A stretch of DNA of 64,000 nt from Setophaga petechia. Its lineage: Eukaryota; Chordata; Aves; Passeriformes; Parulidae. A program made the position numbers and the translations under genes. This document shows, piece by piece, positions 1-13,198 of the stretch; within the stretch, counting starts at the first letter, position 1, and the number at the start of each line of letters is the position of its first letter. Location: contig JANCRA010000014.1 of NCBI GenBank assembly GCA_024362935.1, positions 10,781,258 to 10,845,257 on the forward strand, in the 5' to 3' direction. A model generated the notes under the pieces. That model saw nothing but the letters and a program-made list of their open reading frames with translations, was not told where the DNA came from and searched no databases.

Positions 1-1378
1 TTTCATCTCTACACCCAGACCAGCTCCTACAGAAGCCTGTGGGAGTCTTTCCATCTGCAGACAAAGAACTGCAAGTTTCTTTCAAGTACCCTTCGTTAAT
101 TTGAGACAGACTAAGAAAATCCCTTACAACTCAGAAAAAGAGTTCCAGTAATCTAGTAACTAACTTCCATGCCAGGCACAATATTCTCCAGATATGGCCC
201 AAATAAAGGCAATAAGATAAAATTCTTAAGATAGAGTGTATTTGTAAGGAACAGTGACACACTGTTCAATTTATATGAAATCAAATATTTGAACAGTAGT
301 GCGTGACCTCAGAATTAGAAAATATATTTTTAATTATCTGAGCCAACACATCTTAGTGGCTCCTTATGGTACACAGATTGTGAGAGAGTTGGGCACCTTC
401 TCCAGAGCCCTGAGCACGGGGTGACCCCAGCCAGGACAAGGTTTGTGCCAAGGCTGAGCCCTGCCCTGCTCACAGCTCAGAGGAGCAGCTCGTGGCCTCC
501 CCATGAACATGTGCAAACACAGACAAGTGGCACGAGTTGTGGAGTTATTTTCAGATTTGTTTTGTGGTAACTGTATTTGCAGCAAATAATGGAAATGTTA
601 TACTAACTATGAAAAGCATGCCCATGGCCCCAGGGACAGACAAGTACATTTTATACTAAAATTACCATGTGCTTCTGGCCCTTAATTCAGCAAGCTACAC
701 CATACACATCACATCCTTACACAAGGGTATATGTAAGCACATGCTTAAGGATAAGTGCATCATTAATTTTTTTGTATCTGGGATAGGAGGAGCAAAATAA
801 GTAATTTAGATACGTGGTATGTTTAGGAGAAGGACAGCAAATCTCATCCATACTCGAAAAACCCCCTAGACAATAAACTTCCAATGCTAACCAAATGCCT
901 GTTTCAAATTATGCCCCAATCCTCCACCAACCCTTTCAATCTCAAAGAGCTTTAGCAACAAAAAAGATAGAAAAAAGTTAAAAACCAAACAGAATGGAAT
1001 TATATACTCAGGAACATTATTTGTGCTACAGTAGTGAATGTTATATTCCTTGGGTAAAGGAAAAAACAATAGTCAAATTGCTTTGTTAATGCAAGATTAT
1101 AAAGTATCTATTGAAAGCACAGAACTATTTTGTCTCTGATAAATAGGATTTTTAAAATTCTACTTTTCAAGGAGCATGATCACCAAGCTTTCTTGCTGCT
1201 AGAGCCTATTAAAGAACCTCAAATTTTCTGAGCAAAGCACTTTTAACAGCCGATAAACACATACAAATGTAATGTGGTTTTAAATGTACAGATCTAAGTT
1301 ATCAAAAGTAAATTAATTTGATTTCAGCTCTAATAATCTCAATATGATATACATTTGATGCTTAACTTCATGACTTAG
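1..1378. other. AT-rich noncoding stretch, no gene seen
   Basis: I see no supportable gene. The sequence is AT-rich with scattered short A/T runs. A more GC-rich patch near 395-520 gives open frames on the minus strand, but these have no splice signals or recognisable protein features. The segment ends where the first CR1 fragment begins. Confidence 0.6.
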
Positions 1379-1588
1379 GAAAAAGTTCTTCACTCAGAGG
1401 GTTGTTGGGTGCTGGAGCAGCTCCCCAGGGCAGTGGTCACAGCCCCAGGCCTGACAGAGCTCAAGAAATGTTTGGACAAGGCTCTCAGGCACAGGGTGTG
1501 ACTCCTGGGGTGTCCTGAGCAGGGCCAGGAGCTGCACTCAATGATCCTTGAGGGTCCCTCCCAGCTCAGTATAATCTGTGATTCTGTG
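1379..1588 (+). mobile_element. CR1 LINE 3'-end fragment, sense strand
   Basis: This matches the 3' end of an avian CR1 retrotransposon in sense orientation. Diagnostic phrases in order are 'ttcttcactcagagggt', 'ggcagtggtcacagcccca', 'ctgacagagctcaagaaatg', 'tttggacaaggctctcaggc', 'gatccttgagggtccctccc', and the terminal 'tgtgattctgtg' tail repeat. CR1 copies are usually 5'-truncated, and this one keeps about 210 bp of the end of the element and its 3' untranslated region. It is degraded and encodes nothing functional. Open frames read antisense through it (about 1390-1689) are artefacts of the repeat. The identification rests on remembered CR1 consensus features, so edges are good to about 10-20 bp. 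Confidence 0.9.
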
Positions 1589-2450
1589 GCTTGTATTCTT
1601 AAGAGTAATAGCCTTTGATTCACGACACTTGAAATGAAGAATGGCAACCACAGCTTCAGTACATTTAAACATGTCAGTAGTCTTACCAACTTTGATTAAA
1701 CTACTTACATGTTGAAAGTTGGGCAGATGCTTTAGTAATTAGCTGGACTGGGCACAAAACCCAGTAAATGTAGTTAAATTTCTTCATGTTCCATTATACA
1801 GAAATCAAGGCATAAAAATTTTTAATGAACATCAGAGAACTGTGTCAGCATTGTTCTAGGAGAACTACAGATTTGTACAGTTTAGATATATTCTAATTTA
1901 AAGATTTCCACAATAGGGAATTAAAAAGACCTGAATTATAATTCCTTTAATGGCAGATCACTTGATAACACTGCCATCTCTAGCAGTTCTATTTTAAAAT
2001 TCATGGTAGTGCAGACAAATACTTTTTGAAGGGAAAGAATTTAACATTATCTTTTTACTTTGTCTAATTAGCTGAATACTGTGTTTTTTCACCCTGCAGC
2101 TCTTAAAAATCTGATCTAATTTCACAATGAACACTTAATGCCATTATATTTGGAAATAGTTGCATTTGCCAACTCTTGAGGAATCACCATTCAACTCACT
2201 GCACTCATCCCTTGCTTCTTTTTCCCACTTTCTGCCTAGATAAGCTCCTTTCATTAAAACAACTGTTTTGCTGATTCAAAAAAAAAAAAAGTTGAAAAAG
2301 TTTCTCTGTGAATGTATGCAGATATCCTCATGCCAATACATATTAGCTCCTTCTCAAAGTGTACATTCAATCCCTTCCATCCTTGGAAGCTCTTCAGCAG
2401 CTCTGAAATTCAGATTCAGAGGAGGTTCCATGTTCACTGCCGGGCACTAA
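1589..2450. other. AT-rich spacer between two CR1 fragments
   Basis: No gene is visible. The spacer contains a 13-base adenine run at 2278-2290 and otherwise unremarkable AT-rich sequence. It separates a plus-strand CR1 fragment from a minus-strand one, so the two are independent insertions and not parts of one broken copy. Confidence 0.55.
2278..2290. repeat. poly(A) run, 13 bases
   Basis: This is an uninterrupted run of 13 adenines. It does not directly abut the 3' end of a recognised retroelement, so it is best called a simple homopolymer. Confidence 0.9.
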
Positions 2451-2985
2451 ACCACAGAATCACCCAGAGCAGATGAAGTGGGAAGAGACCTCTGTAAATC
2501 ACCTCTACCCACGCCCACTTAAGCAGGCTGAGCTGCAGAAGGGTGTGCAGGTCTGTGTCAAGTTCTGAACACCTCCAAGGGTGGAGACTCCACAACCTCC
2601 CTGGGAAACTTGTCCCAGTGTTCAATCATCCTTATGGTAAAATAGATCTTACTTTTGAACCAAACTCCTTTCAGTCTATGGTCCTTGTCTCCAGTCCTTT
2701 CACTGGGCACTGCTGAGAAGATCCTGGTTGTCCATCTTTACTCCCCTGCCATCAAGTGTTTGTTCACAAGTATGAAGCCTCCCTGAGCCTTCTCTTCTCA
2801 AGACTGGAAATCACAGCCCCCTCAACCTCTCCTCACACCATAAACATTCCAAACCTTTCATTCCGTTTTCAGCCTTTTTCTGGGCTCACTCACACCCATC
2901 TCTCCTGTACCACTATTTCTGTACCCACACTGCACAGATGTGGCCTCACCACTGCTGAGCAGAGGGGGAGCCATGTCCTTATCAC
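2451..2985 (-). mobile_element. CR1 LINE fragment, antisense to the plus strand
   Basis: On the plus strand this begins with the reverse complement of a CR1 tail ('accacagaatcaccc'). It continues through typical CR1 blocks: 'gaagagacctctgtaaatca', 'aacacctccaagggtggaga', 'ctccacaacctccctgggaa', 'cccagtgttcaatcatcctt', and finally 'gatgtggcctcaccactgct' then 'gagcagaggggga'. The element therefore reads on the minus strand with its 3' end at the low coordinate. At about 535 bp it is the longest CR1 fragment here and reaches into the end of the reverse transcriptase ORF region, where translation is broken by stops and indels. The 5' limit near 2985 is approximate, and weaker similarity may run further right. 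Confidence 0.85.
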
Positions 2986-5900
2986 CATTTGTCAAATAAG
3001 TTTATCCTTCACAAAAGTCAGCAACCAGCCAGGTCCTGGACTGTGAGCACACCTTTCCTTCCAAGTGCAGCTCCATTAGCAGGCAGATGACAAACCCTAA
3101 ATGCCCACAACCACTTCCCTTGTGGAGAATACAGACACTCCATAGAGCTCAGAAAAAATTAAGAGGATTTGTTTACACCATTTACATGACTGGTCTATGC
3201 CCATCCAGCCATGCTCACCTGACATGAACTAAGCTCCCTGCCAGACCAGCAAAGGCAGTAAAGCCTGAGAGTGGACAGGGAATGGAAATCCATATCCAGG
3301 AGCAGTAGCTTCTCTCAGCGAAGCAGATAGATTTTGAAGGGGAGGTCTCTCCACAGCTTAATTCATTCACAGCTTTGAGCAGCCTTTCTGAATATTGACA
3401 AATTTCACCTGATGGTATGTTCTCTCTGCTCCAAAACTAGGAAAGCTGATTTTGGCAGCACTGGCAATGCTGCTGCACATCTCAGAAAATACATCTGTAG
3501 TGATACGCATGGCTGGGGCTGGCTGAGATGAAATACTAATACAATTGATTAATCATGACAGCTATTGAGCATTTCACCAGTTGGGAGGATAAATACATTA
3601 TACAGTTAAAGGAGACATTGCCTCAACCTTTCTTTGACTCTATTACAGCCGAGGGAGAGCAGCTCTCAGGCAGAGAAAGGGGCCCTCAGCACCTATAAAA
3701 CTGCCCGAGACACGTCTGCATACATTTTAGACAAACATTTCTTCGAAGACAGCCAGTTGTTTTTTCTTCCATTTTCATTTTCCATTTGCTTGCTCAACCT
3801 CTGCAGCCCCTTTGTTTCCTGGTAATAGGTGAGATAGGCAAATACAGGCTCTGGGCACTGGAACGAAAGGGCCTTTCATGTTGTCGGCACCTCAGAATGA
3901 GCCAGCAGTGTAAGCCCTCTCTGCAGTTTACATACTGTAGTGGCCTGCTATAGAAACTATGTAATTTGGTTTGCTTTGTTATTTGATAAATGGCAAGGAA
4001 AGCTTTGTAGCATGTTGACTGACCCTACTTGTAAGGTCATAGGCCAGCGCTGGAGTGAGAGGACACAGCCGTCTGCATGGTCCCAGCATGCCTCAAGATT
4101 GCCTGGGAGAAAGCAGGCTTTATTAGAGGTACAAAGAGCTTGTGATGAAGAGCATCAGCTCCTAATCAGGAAAAAATATTGGGGAGGGGGTGTGCTCAAA
4201 GAAAAGATACTGAGAAGTCTTAACGTGTTACATAGCACATGACACACAATATGAAACAGCAAGGCATATAAATAACAGTTCACTTCAGCCCATCATGGAT
4301 TGCTCCCTTTTTGGTCCAAACCTACACACTTTTTCACCCTGGACAGGCCTGTTTAGAACATGAGTTGTAAAATAGAGTAAAACTCTATTTGAGAAAAAAA
4401 TACTTGAGCAAAAGTTGCGTTCACTTCACTAGCAACACCCATGGAGGCATGAAAAAACAAAGCATGGAGAAGATACCAGTCAGCTTTTCCTATCAGCTTT
4501 TACCCCCAGGAGTCACTTGTGACATTAATTTTTTAAGAGGAGACTATGACCAATATGGGCTCTGAGCCTGAGGTACAATTGGACCCCAGCTGATCGAAAC
4601 ATGGAGCCAGAAAAGGAATTTAGGCAACAACTTCCATCCTATGTTCTCCCTCCTGCCCCTATCTCTCTTCACACAACTGTGAGACCACAAACTGGATATT
4701 CCTTTAACAGTTCTGAATTGGTTGATATATATTAAATAAGTTTGTAAGAGAGCAGGAGGAGGGTGTGCTGCAGCACAGCGAGCACACTGGGTACAAGCAG
4801 CATGAAACAGGGCTGCCCACCTAGGATTACAGAAAGACTTGAAATGGAGCACAATTAAAATTACAGTGCAAAATCCTGTGTTTCTATGTATAGCAATTTT
4901 CCCCTGTGGAAGTGTCTGTCTTGCTGTAGTTCAAGGCTCTGTATTTCATATGTAGAGTTACATCTGTCCTGCCTCTGAGAGCACACTGACACCATCGAGG
5001 ACCTGACCCCAAAGACATTCCATGGAGATTGCACATGAATGGGAGAAGCTACTAAATTAGAAAAATTTGGCTCTCCACTACAGAATATACAGGCAGAAAT
5101 TCAGTTGTCATTTTATTAAATGACTCCTGACAGATAATTAAATTAATATCCTGAGATGAGTACTGATTATTGATTTGGATCATCATTCAAAGCACTGCAA
5201 ATCCAAAGTCCCTCCACAAACAAGAATAGAAATTTTGCAGAGGGAGTAAAGAAGCTGAAGGGGCCCTGGGCCACAACAGCACCAACCAGCTGGGGAGACA
5301 TTGACCACATGCAGCTCCAGCTCAAGGAGAGAGCTCAGCACTTGAGATGAATCTGTTGCCAAATGACAGATGTGTGCAGAGAAATAAAATCCAGTGTGTG
5401 GGCAGTCTGCACATTAAAGCTGGAATTTAGATCTACCATTTTCATAGCAGATATGAGGCAGATGACACTTAAGACAAACTGAGATCCCTCTTCTGAATTG
5501 TTTGGCTTTCTTCTTATTTATTTTGCTTTATTCTGTACCAGGTCAATTTTGTGAGTCAGGGAGAAGCACGAATTGGAAATTCCTTGCTAATCACTTGGTC
5601 AGAGAAAGTCTTACCACGAATCTCTGAAAACACAGAGCAAGGGCTGAATTAGCCCAGGAAAACCTCACCTGGAAGCAAGCTGTTACAAAGGGGGCATCAA
5701 GGTTTGACAGGCAAGGGATGAGACTTAATTAAAGCTAGAGGCGGGAAGAGAGGAAGAAATTAAATGCTATTTGGGAACACATGAAACAGAAATAATTCAA
5801 AATATGAAATATTTATAATTTGTAGCTGTGAGGGGTTATTTGGATATATTTTATTGCTCTTTTTCTGTCCCCAGTGCTTTTTCTAGGAAGGGAGGAAAAG

Positions 5901-8900
5901 TAGAATACTTCAAAGGATATGAACCAGGAACTGGAGAAAAACTTGGTTTGTGTGCGTGTGTGTTATTCATGTACTTCTGGTCTTCTTTCATTCTTGAACT
6001 CATTCCATCTGAGACTTGGATCTAACTCAGATTGAAAAGCCAAAACACACAGATTTAAAAGTGATGGGGCTATTCTCACTTCAAGTGCCAGTAAACTCAT
6101 TATTAGGGCACTGGATTTGGAGTAATGCAGTTTTCTCCTTTGTTGCTTTGAAAGCCCTCCTGTTCTGGGCTGCAGGAGGGGAGGTGTTACCCTGCCTCCT
6201 GCAGGAGGTGTGGATGTTATCCCCTCTCCAGGGGTCAGCCTGCTCACATCATAGCTGAGCTGTGGTATTCTCTGAAAAGATGTAGTATATGTGCATCTCA
6301 GCCCTCCTTTAGTTACTAGGGAAAAGGGATTCAGCCCATCCCTAGCCTCTCCAAGGTGTCAGGCTTACTGGACTATTGAACTTCCTGGCTCCTTTGAGCA
6401 TGCTTTCAAAATAGGTACTAGCTAGTCTTTAAGTATATGGATATATGGATTCCCTATATTAAGCAATACTCATTGTAGTATCTGGGTTCTGTTGATGTCA
6501 ACACCACTATCCCCCCTTTAATCATTGCCATAGATAGTTCTGAAAAAATAAAATCAGCCTGAATCTTGTTCCCTTTTCTCCAATGCTAACTCTGTTACAC
6601 TTCAATTATTTTGGAATTTTCTCCATAACCAGGTAGGCTACAAATTTTTGTGTGTACTTTAAATGAAATCTTAAAGCTGGGGTCCAGCAAACTTTATCTA
6701 TCATAAAACACAGAGAAAGTCATAGAAGTTGACAAAGCAGGAATCTTCATCCTAGAAGCACATTGTAAAGGTTAAGTAATCATTGCAATATTCACTTCAG
6801 TAAATAGTATTATCTTCACATAGTGGGAAGGGCTAAATCCAGAAAGAGATGTGAGTGCTACTGAGCCAAACACTGCTGTCTTCAATTCCTGCTGACTGCA
6901 GCCAGCCTGGAATTTCACTCCCTTGCAATGCGCTGCAGAGCCGAGTCCAACATAAATTCAGACCTGAACAAGTCATCAAACTGCTGTATAACTTCACACA
7001 GTGACACATTTGCTAAGGTGTTTAAAGTTTCTCTTCTATTAAATACCATAATTATTCATGCCAACCTGATTATTCACACAAATCAACCTTCTGTTTAAGC
7101 TCTCCTTCCCCTGAGAACACTAAACACTCTTACGTGACCGTATCTTTAACTTAAATAAAGAATTGCAAATGCCTGTCTTCCAAAGGAAATTCTGTACAGA
7201 TCCAGCACAGCCAGGGAACTACATTAACAGGATCCTGATAAAAGAGGGTAGCTAAAAGCAATACAGACAGCACAAAATGAGAAGGAATTCAAGAGTCCCC
7301 TGTCCCTTCTCAAAAATCCTAAAAATTCTAAAGTGCATTTAAAAAAGAAAATTCCCTTTGTCACCCTCAAGATGAATAAACACTCTCAGCATTTTGTTAT
7401 GGGAATACCACACAAGTAAGGTTTCCAGTCTGTGATTTGAGGAATAAGTAGTGCTGTAGGACCTTTCCAAACCACTCACACCTTCAGAAAAGAGGAAGCT
7501 AAAGGACAATGAAGATGTGAACATAGCCTACAACATTTCTGTGATGGATGGTGCAACTACCACACTACCCAGAGCTAAATCCATTTAAATCCATCAAAAT
7601 ATGTGCACAAGCAGCTCCATCAGGGGATAAAAGCAAAGCTGGGTGTGCAGAGCTAGAAGACACATCTGGCTGCACGCAGGTGGCTGGGCTCAACACTTCT
7701 GAACACAGGTTTACACCCAGGGCTGCACCCTAAAACAGACCAGCACAGAGGAAGGAAGAAAGGCAACCTGAAAGGAAGAGAATTTCTGCTTATTCCCCCC
7801 AGGCTACTTTCAGATGGTCTCAAAGAAGCCTGGGGGTTCCCCTGTACTACTCACCTCCACTGAGCCCACTGAATGCTCCCTCCTCTGCTCCGAGTCATTG
7901 ATTTAGGAAAATAAAGTTAAATTAAAGCAGATAATCCTGACAAAGTACAATTCAGAAATGGGCATCCTTGTTCCAGGAGATATGACAGACAATGACCCTT
8001 AATAAGGCAAGAGTATCAAGTGTGTCTGGTCAGCTATCCCCACTGGAATACCTCACTGACTGGAACAGGCTATGTACCTACTCATAAATAATCCCTTGAA
8101 ATACACATAAACAGTCTTAAATATAAAAAGAAGTCATATAAACTGTAACACAAGTTCTGGTTTTGTCATTCCCATGTAAAACACTAGGCCAGCATTGAAC
8201 AATTTTACAAACTTTCCAAGAGAACAGTCCATAAGCCAGTTCTTTTACCAGGTGTCAATACCAGAGCCAAATAAAATCTTTACACATTATATTGATCTGC
8301 ATCTATCACATCTTGATCAAAGTTTCCTGCCTTCTGTTAAGGTGCTAATGATTTCCTAAGCAAAATCAAACTCAGTTACTCAACTCTCTCAACAAGTTAG
8401 ATGAAGTCACTTTAATTGCTGACTTCGATGCATCTTTTCTTGCATACTAATTTCAGCTAAGTAAGATGGTGCACACACATTAAATGATGAAGCAAGGCAA
8501 AAGCAGAGCCAGCTGCAGGTAACTTGGTAAAAGTCTCACTCATTCCCAAGTCTCAGTTTTGGGGATTTTCCTTCTGTCTCTCTTCAGACAGACCCACTGC
8601 CCTAGAACTCATTTTTCAATGCCCAAATAATAAGGAATATCCAATTACAGTCATGATACTGCTAACAAATAAAATCACTATTTTTTTCATACAATCACAC
8701 AATTATTGTTTGTTGCTGCTGCCTAGTCCGCTTCTGCTCAGATCAAAAAGGCAAATCTGAGGAATAAAATCAAAACTTAATGTATGGGTTTACAGCACCT
8801 TTTTAAAACAGCTGTGGCACATTCTTGCCCTGAGATTTCCCAGTGTCTCAGTCCTCAGCAGCATCTCAGCTAACATGGCTCCATCTTTGCTTCTTTAAAA

Positions 8901-10020
8901 TTCTATATGGGGAAGCTCATGCTTTCTCTCAGTGCTTGCAATGTAATGGAAGGGGGAAAATTAATGGTAATGGGATCTTTATAGTAAAATATTTGCATTG
9001 CTGTTGTTAAACCTGGGTTAAGAGCTTAGAACTTTCCATAGATAAATTTGTAATTGGAGGAAATCTGGAAAGAAAGGGCTTGGCCCTGGAAGGAATTTCA
9101 TAAAATACCAAATTAAGACATGCCAATTGGGTTCTTAAATTACGCAAAGGCAAAGCAAATAACATACATCAGTGGATTGAAGTGCTCTTTTGTAATGAAA
9201 TGATTTGTGTTTCAAACCTGAAATTTGACAAGTAATTAATTTCTTCAGTAGATTTATTTTGTATAATTTTTTTTTGCATTTTTAGAAAAAGATAGATTGC
9301 ATCATAATGTAGTAGAATATAAATTATTATGGCACACATTTTTTAGTCTGTCTGAATTTTTTTTCCCACATTGTACACATTTCTCCAATTTTACAATTTG
9401 CGTCTTGCAAATTTTATCTCTGACACGTTTGCTTAATATTTGGATGACTGCCATTGTGTGCACAAATTAGGCCACCTCTTTTGAAGTGCCAAATCCCTTA
9501 TCCATTACATTTCCCATTGCTTTCAACAAGCATTCAAGCTGGAACAGAAGGGTCCTTCGCTGCCCTGTGCAGGACAGGGCCACTGGGTCACATGTGCATT
9601 TTGAGGGGTTTGAGCACCCAGCCTGGTGCTTGGTTCTCACAAGGACTGCTCGTGGATTTGCATGCCAGGGTTTGCACACAGGAAGATTTCCCACACAAGT
9701 ACAATTTAAAGAATGGTTTTCAGCTCCAGTAGAACTTCAGTGCTCAGTACCAATCTGTCTCAGAAACACTTATCACAGATTTTAAGCAGAGTGGGTCAGT
9801 AGCTGGTGGTTTCTGAAAACACAGGGAAGCCTTTTCCAGTAGGTGCGTAAGAGCAGTTATCATCCGGCAGATGCTCTTAATTCACCTTCCTCCTTTTCAA
9901 TTCCATGCTTGAGTCACAGTGTTTTGTACCTGCATTGCACCACCCAAAAGCACACACAGCACCTTTGTCACAGGGCAGGTGAGTAAGAGATTGGTCATCT
10001 GCAATCTCCTACAGGTTGGT
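2986..10020. other. Noncoding stretch without a recognised gene
   Basis: I read both strands and found no exon with convincing splice sites and coding character. Open frames are short and overlap in different frames. The stretch holds a 29-30 bp imperfect duplication near 6.17-6.23 kb, listed separately. AT-rich stretches around 5.1-5.2 kb and 9.2-9.4 kb contain homeodomain-type TAATTA or TTAATT cores, but nothing is specific enough to call as a site. Confidence 0.5.
6170..6228. repeat. Imperfect 29-30 bp tandem duplication with internal palindrome
   Basis: Two adjacent units each begin with 'ctgcaggagg' (6170-6179 and 6199-6208) and continue with related text ('ggaggtgttaccctgcctc' versus 'tgtggatgttatcccctctc'). 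The junction also forms a perfect 14-bp palindrome, 'cctcctgcaggagg', at 6195-6208. It looks like a small replication-slippage duplication. No function is implied. Confidence 0.65.
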
Positions 10021-10052
10021 TCCGTTGCGCAAAGCGCGGCAGAGGATGCGCG
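10021..10052. promoter_or_regulatory. CpG cluster with a perfect C/EBP-type palindrome
   Basis: Within 32 bp there are six CpG dinucleotides in an otherwise CpG-poor region. The octamer TTGCGCAA at 10025-10032 is the perfect palindromic core of the C/EBP family binding site. It is followed by 'gcgcgg' and 'gatgcgcgtg'. There is no surrounding CpG island, TATA box or recognisable first exon, so I do not call a promoter. A C/EBP-bound enhancer or a chance cluster is equally possible. The motif is seen directly and the role is inferred. Confidence 0.3.
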
Positions 10053-11321
10053 TGGGATATTGCTCCAGCACACTCAGCTACCTTTGGGAAGCTCACATGC
10101 ACTCTGTATTACAACATTACCCATTTCTGCTGTGCTGTCATTTGATACTTCCAACAGATCCGTGGTGGAGATTGCCCCTGTTCTGCAAGTCCCCGTGTCC
10201 CAGGCTGTTTCTGCAGTCTAAGGCAGGCAGGGAGCACTTCCCAGGGAAAGAAGAGCTTTGCCTAGATGTCCCTCAGCAGCAGAGATGGAGAAGACCAGGA
10301 TGGAGGACTCTATCAGCCACATGAAACACACAGGCACACCTCAGCAGCAAGGTGAACAACTATTCAAACTGTGCCTGTGAAAAATCTGCTGTAGAGCCCC
10401 CTTGCTGGTCTCAGGCTCCTCTTCTCCAGGTACAAGTAGCCAAAGATAAGGACAGGGAGACCATTGCCAAGTCAGATGTGTGATCAGAGATCACTGAGAA
10501 CTCCCTCAAAGTTCTTATACATGCAGTGATGTACAAGGGGCAGGGTAGGGGAAAACAAAACCATTTTCTAAGGCCTAGGACTCTAAAAATCCCATTTTCT
10601 TCAGCCATATTGTTATTATGACAAGTATGTAAAACTATTAGTACGAGTCCAACCTCGTCAAACTTACTATCAATACATAATACTTATTTTCAGGCAAAGG
10701 AACACGTAGCTGCCTCAAACAATGAGCTTAAGAGCTCTTTCAAAGAGAACAGAGCAAGGTGCCTTTTTATATACTACAAGCCAAATTACTTCCCTCACTG
10801 AAGGGTATAAAATTTCCTAGAGAGGAATGAATATGCGTTGTTTTATTTAAGAATTATTTGCTATTCTGCTGTATAACATCAAAATCCTGAATCTTCGTCT
10901 TCAGAATGAGACAAGCTCCATCTTTTTCCCTCCCTTTCTGTATATACTGTAGCCAGTGTTGTTACCATGCAAAAGGTAAATATTTGTATTTCCCTCTGTT
11001 CCATAACACTATTCATGGAGCTGTAACAACACAAGTGTCTACACTCTCCAGGTTTCACTGAATGCATCAATTGTTCCTCACCTTCATGAGAGGCTTCACA
11101 TTTGAGGTTGAGAAATATTTCTACTGTAAACATCAGACCAAAGAGCACAAATTCAGCTTTCATTTCTCTCCATAGTGATCTTTGCATACAACTTATGACA
11201 CAAAGGTGAGTCAATATGTAATACAGCAGCAACAAAATCTCTCAATAGAAAGAAATTCCATTTTGTTAATACTTCAGTTGACTCTTTAAACAAAAGATTT
11301 TCTGCTGTGCCTGTGAATGGC

Positions 11322-11357
11322 CAGTTCAGTTGTAGAGCTCACAATGTAACTGAACTG
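11322..11357. repeat. Short perfect inverted repeat, 10-bp arms
   Basis: The arms are 'cagttcagtt' (11322-11331) and 'aactgaactg' (11348-11357), exact reverse complements around a 16-base loop. The complementarity does not extend outward, so the stem is too short for a microRNA precursor and no T-run suggests a Pol III terminator. Confidence 0.7.
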
Positions 11358-12411
11358 TCCTGAAGAAACCTGGCCATGAAATGTCTTCTTGATAAACTTG
11401 TCTGGATAGGAGTGACCAGGAAGGCTTCCATCTCAAAGCTGTAAACTCTTACATGCATGTGGATGTAAGCATTATGGAGCAGAAAGAACAAGAGCTAGTG
11501 CAGCTTTGAGACAAAACCTAGTGTGCCTTGTCTGCTTTATGTGCTTGGGTTTTTTCCCTGTGAAAAGGGGTTTGGTTATTCATTAGGATATTTATTTATA
11601 TGTTACTGAACAATCATATGTATACAACACTTGTACTGACTACATACGTGCACAACGTTTTCTTTTTTTTGTATAGATACTGTACATATCAAAGCCTCAT
11701 TAACAGCCACATAGCAAGTTCTATCTGCTCAAGACACTTGTTTTCAAAGTCTGATTTCCACTCTGATAAAGATGCCTACAATTCCCAGTTCTACCCACTC
11801 TTATCAACACACCCATCTCAGTGTCATGCATAACCAAAAGCCACTGAAATTTCACCTGAAATCCTTAATGAACCTCTTCACCTGACAGGTACTAGGGTGC
11901 TCTCTTAAAATAAGTGATTGTTGGCTTAAAATAATGTGGGAGACTAAACAACCCATTTTTCTACTTGCATTTTAAATCACTGCATTATCTAGTTATAACA
12001 ATGAAAAAGTATGATTTCTCTTCATCAGCCATAGGTCTAAATCACTTTAAGTTTTGCTAATAAAGAGTCTCCCTAGGTACACTGCTCTGTCACAGATCTG
12101 AACTCAAAATCATTTATTTAACATCTGTTTCACAGTAATTTCTTAAAGATTTACTTCCTTTAAACACAACTTGGACACTTGATCCTCCCTTGTTTCAATC
12201 TGCAATATCCTTAAAAATAACAGTAAAAGATGTTATGAATACAAAATCAAAGCTGACACCAATAAATTTCAGTGACTCATTTTTCTTGCATTATTCCTGC
12301 TTGGCTGCTCCTAGAAGGAGACGAACTGTAGAGACACTCAGAGGCAATTTAGTGGTATTACAGAAGGACCCATTCAGCCTGGGTGGAAAAGATCCTCTCA
12401 AAATCACAGGA

Positions 12412-12424
12412 TTTTTTTTTTTTT
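12412..12424. repeat. poly(T) run, 13 bases
   Basis: This is an uninterrupted run of 13 thymines following 'aaatcacagga'. The flanks do not resemble a retroelement body well enough to call one. Confidence 0.85.
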
Positions 12425-13156
12425 GGATGGAATGTGTAGTAAGTACAATTTCTCAAGGAAGAAACCCCAGATCACTGGTGGAACTATGCTTAGAGTGGAG
12501 CTTGCACCAGTGTCTGGCACCCTGTGCCTTGACAGCAGGTAATGCATTAATACAATTGCTCTACCTGCTTATTTCAGACTAAAAAGTTGCTCTTCTTTCA
12601 CATAGGAGGTTATATTGGCAAAATTTATTGAGAGGATGGGTTACCTCCATAAAACTAAAAATGTGTTAAAAGCATGAACATTTTTCAGGTGTTAGAAGCT
12701 TTTGTGTCAGGCTACAATAGCATTGCTGGGCACTTGTCCTCTTTTTTCCCCTGGAAATTTCACCTAGGCTGAATGAAAACACTCTGGTTCTGGGATTTCT
12801 GGCAACCCCGACATAAGTAACTTCTCCCAGACTGATGGACAGGCAGAAATGCCAAACCAGTGGCTCCTGAGCAAGTATGGACCAAGCACAAGCACAGGGC
12901 ACCTGCTGGAGTTCTGCTGTGCCAGGGATTTGCTGCAAATGCACAGAGCATCTGCATTGCACTTGAGCACATCTCTCACTCCAGGAAATCCTGGACAGAA
13001 ACAGGACCACCTGAGCTTGCTGCTGCCCTCCCCCTATGCCAGCAGGCCTGCTTCAGGTTGCAGCTGCCTGCCCATCCTCCCCTGGCTGTATCCTTGCTGA
13101 GCCTGGGGGAGATGGGCTGCTCTGCCACCACCTTACCCAAAGCTCAGCATCCAGAG

Positions 13157-13198
13157 CAGGCACCTGCCCTGAACAGCCAGGCACCTGCCCTGAACAGC
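13157..13198. repeat. Perfect 21-bp tandem duplication
   Basis: The unit 'caggcacctgccctgaacag' plus one C occurs twice head to tail with no mismatch (13157-13177 and 13178-13198), and the next two bases continue the pattern. The identity suggests a recent slippage event. The unit length is divisible by three, so it appears as a seven-residue repeat in overlapping open frames, but those frames have no other coding support. Confidence 0.9.

Noticed and set aside
11322..11357. 10-bp perfect hairpin considered as a microRNA precursor
   Set aside because: The stem does not extend beyond 10 bp. A microRNA precursor needs roughly 25-30 paired bases.
12190..12582. 130-codon plus-strand open frame
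   Set aside because: Runs through a poly(T) tract giving a run of phenylalanines, with no family resemblance.
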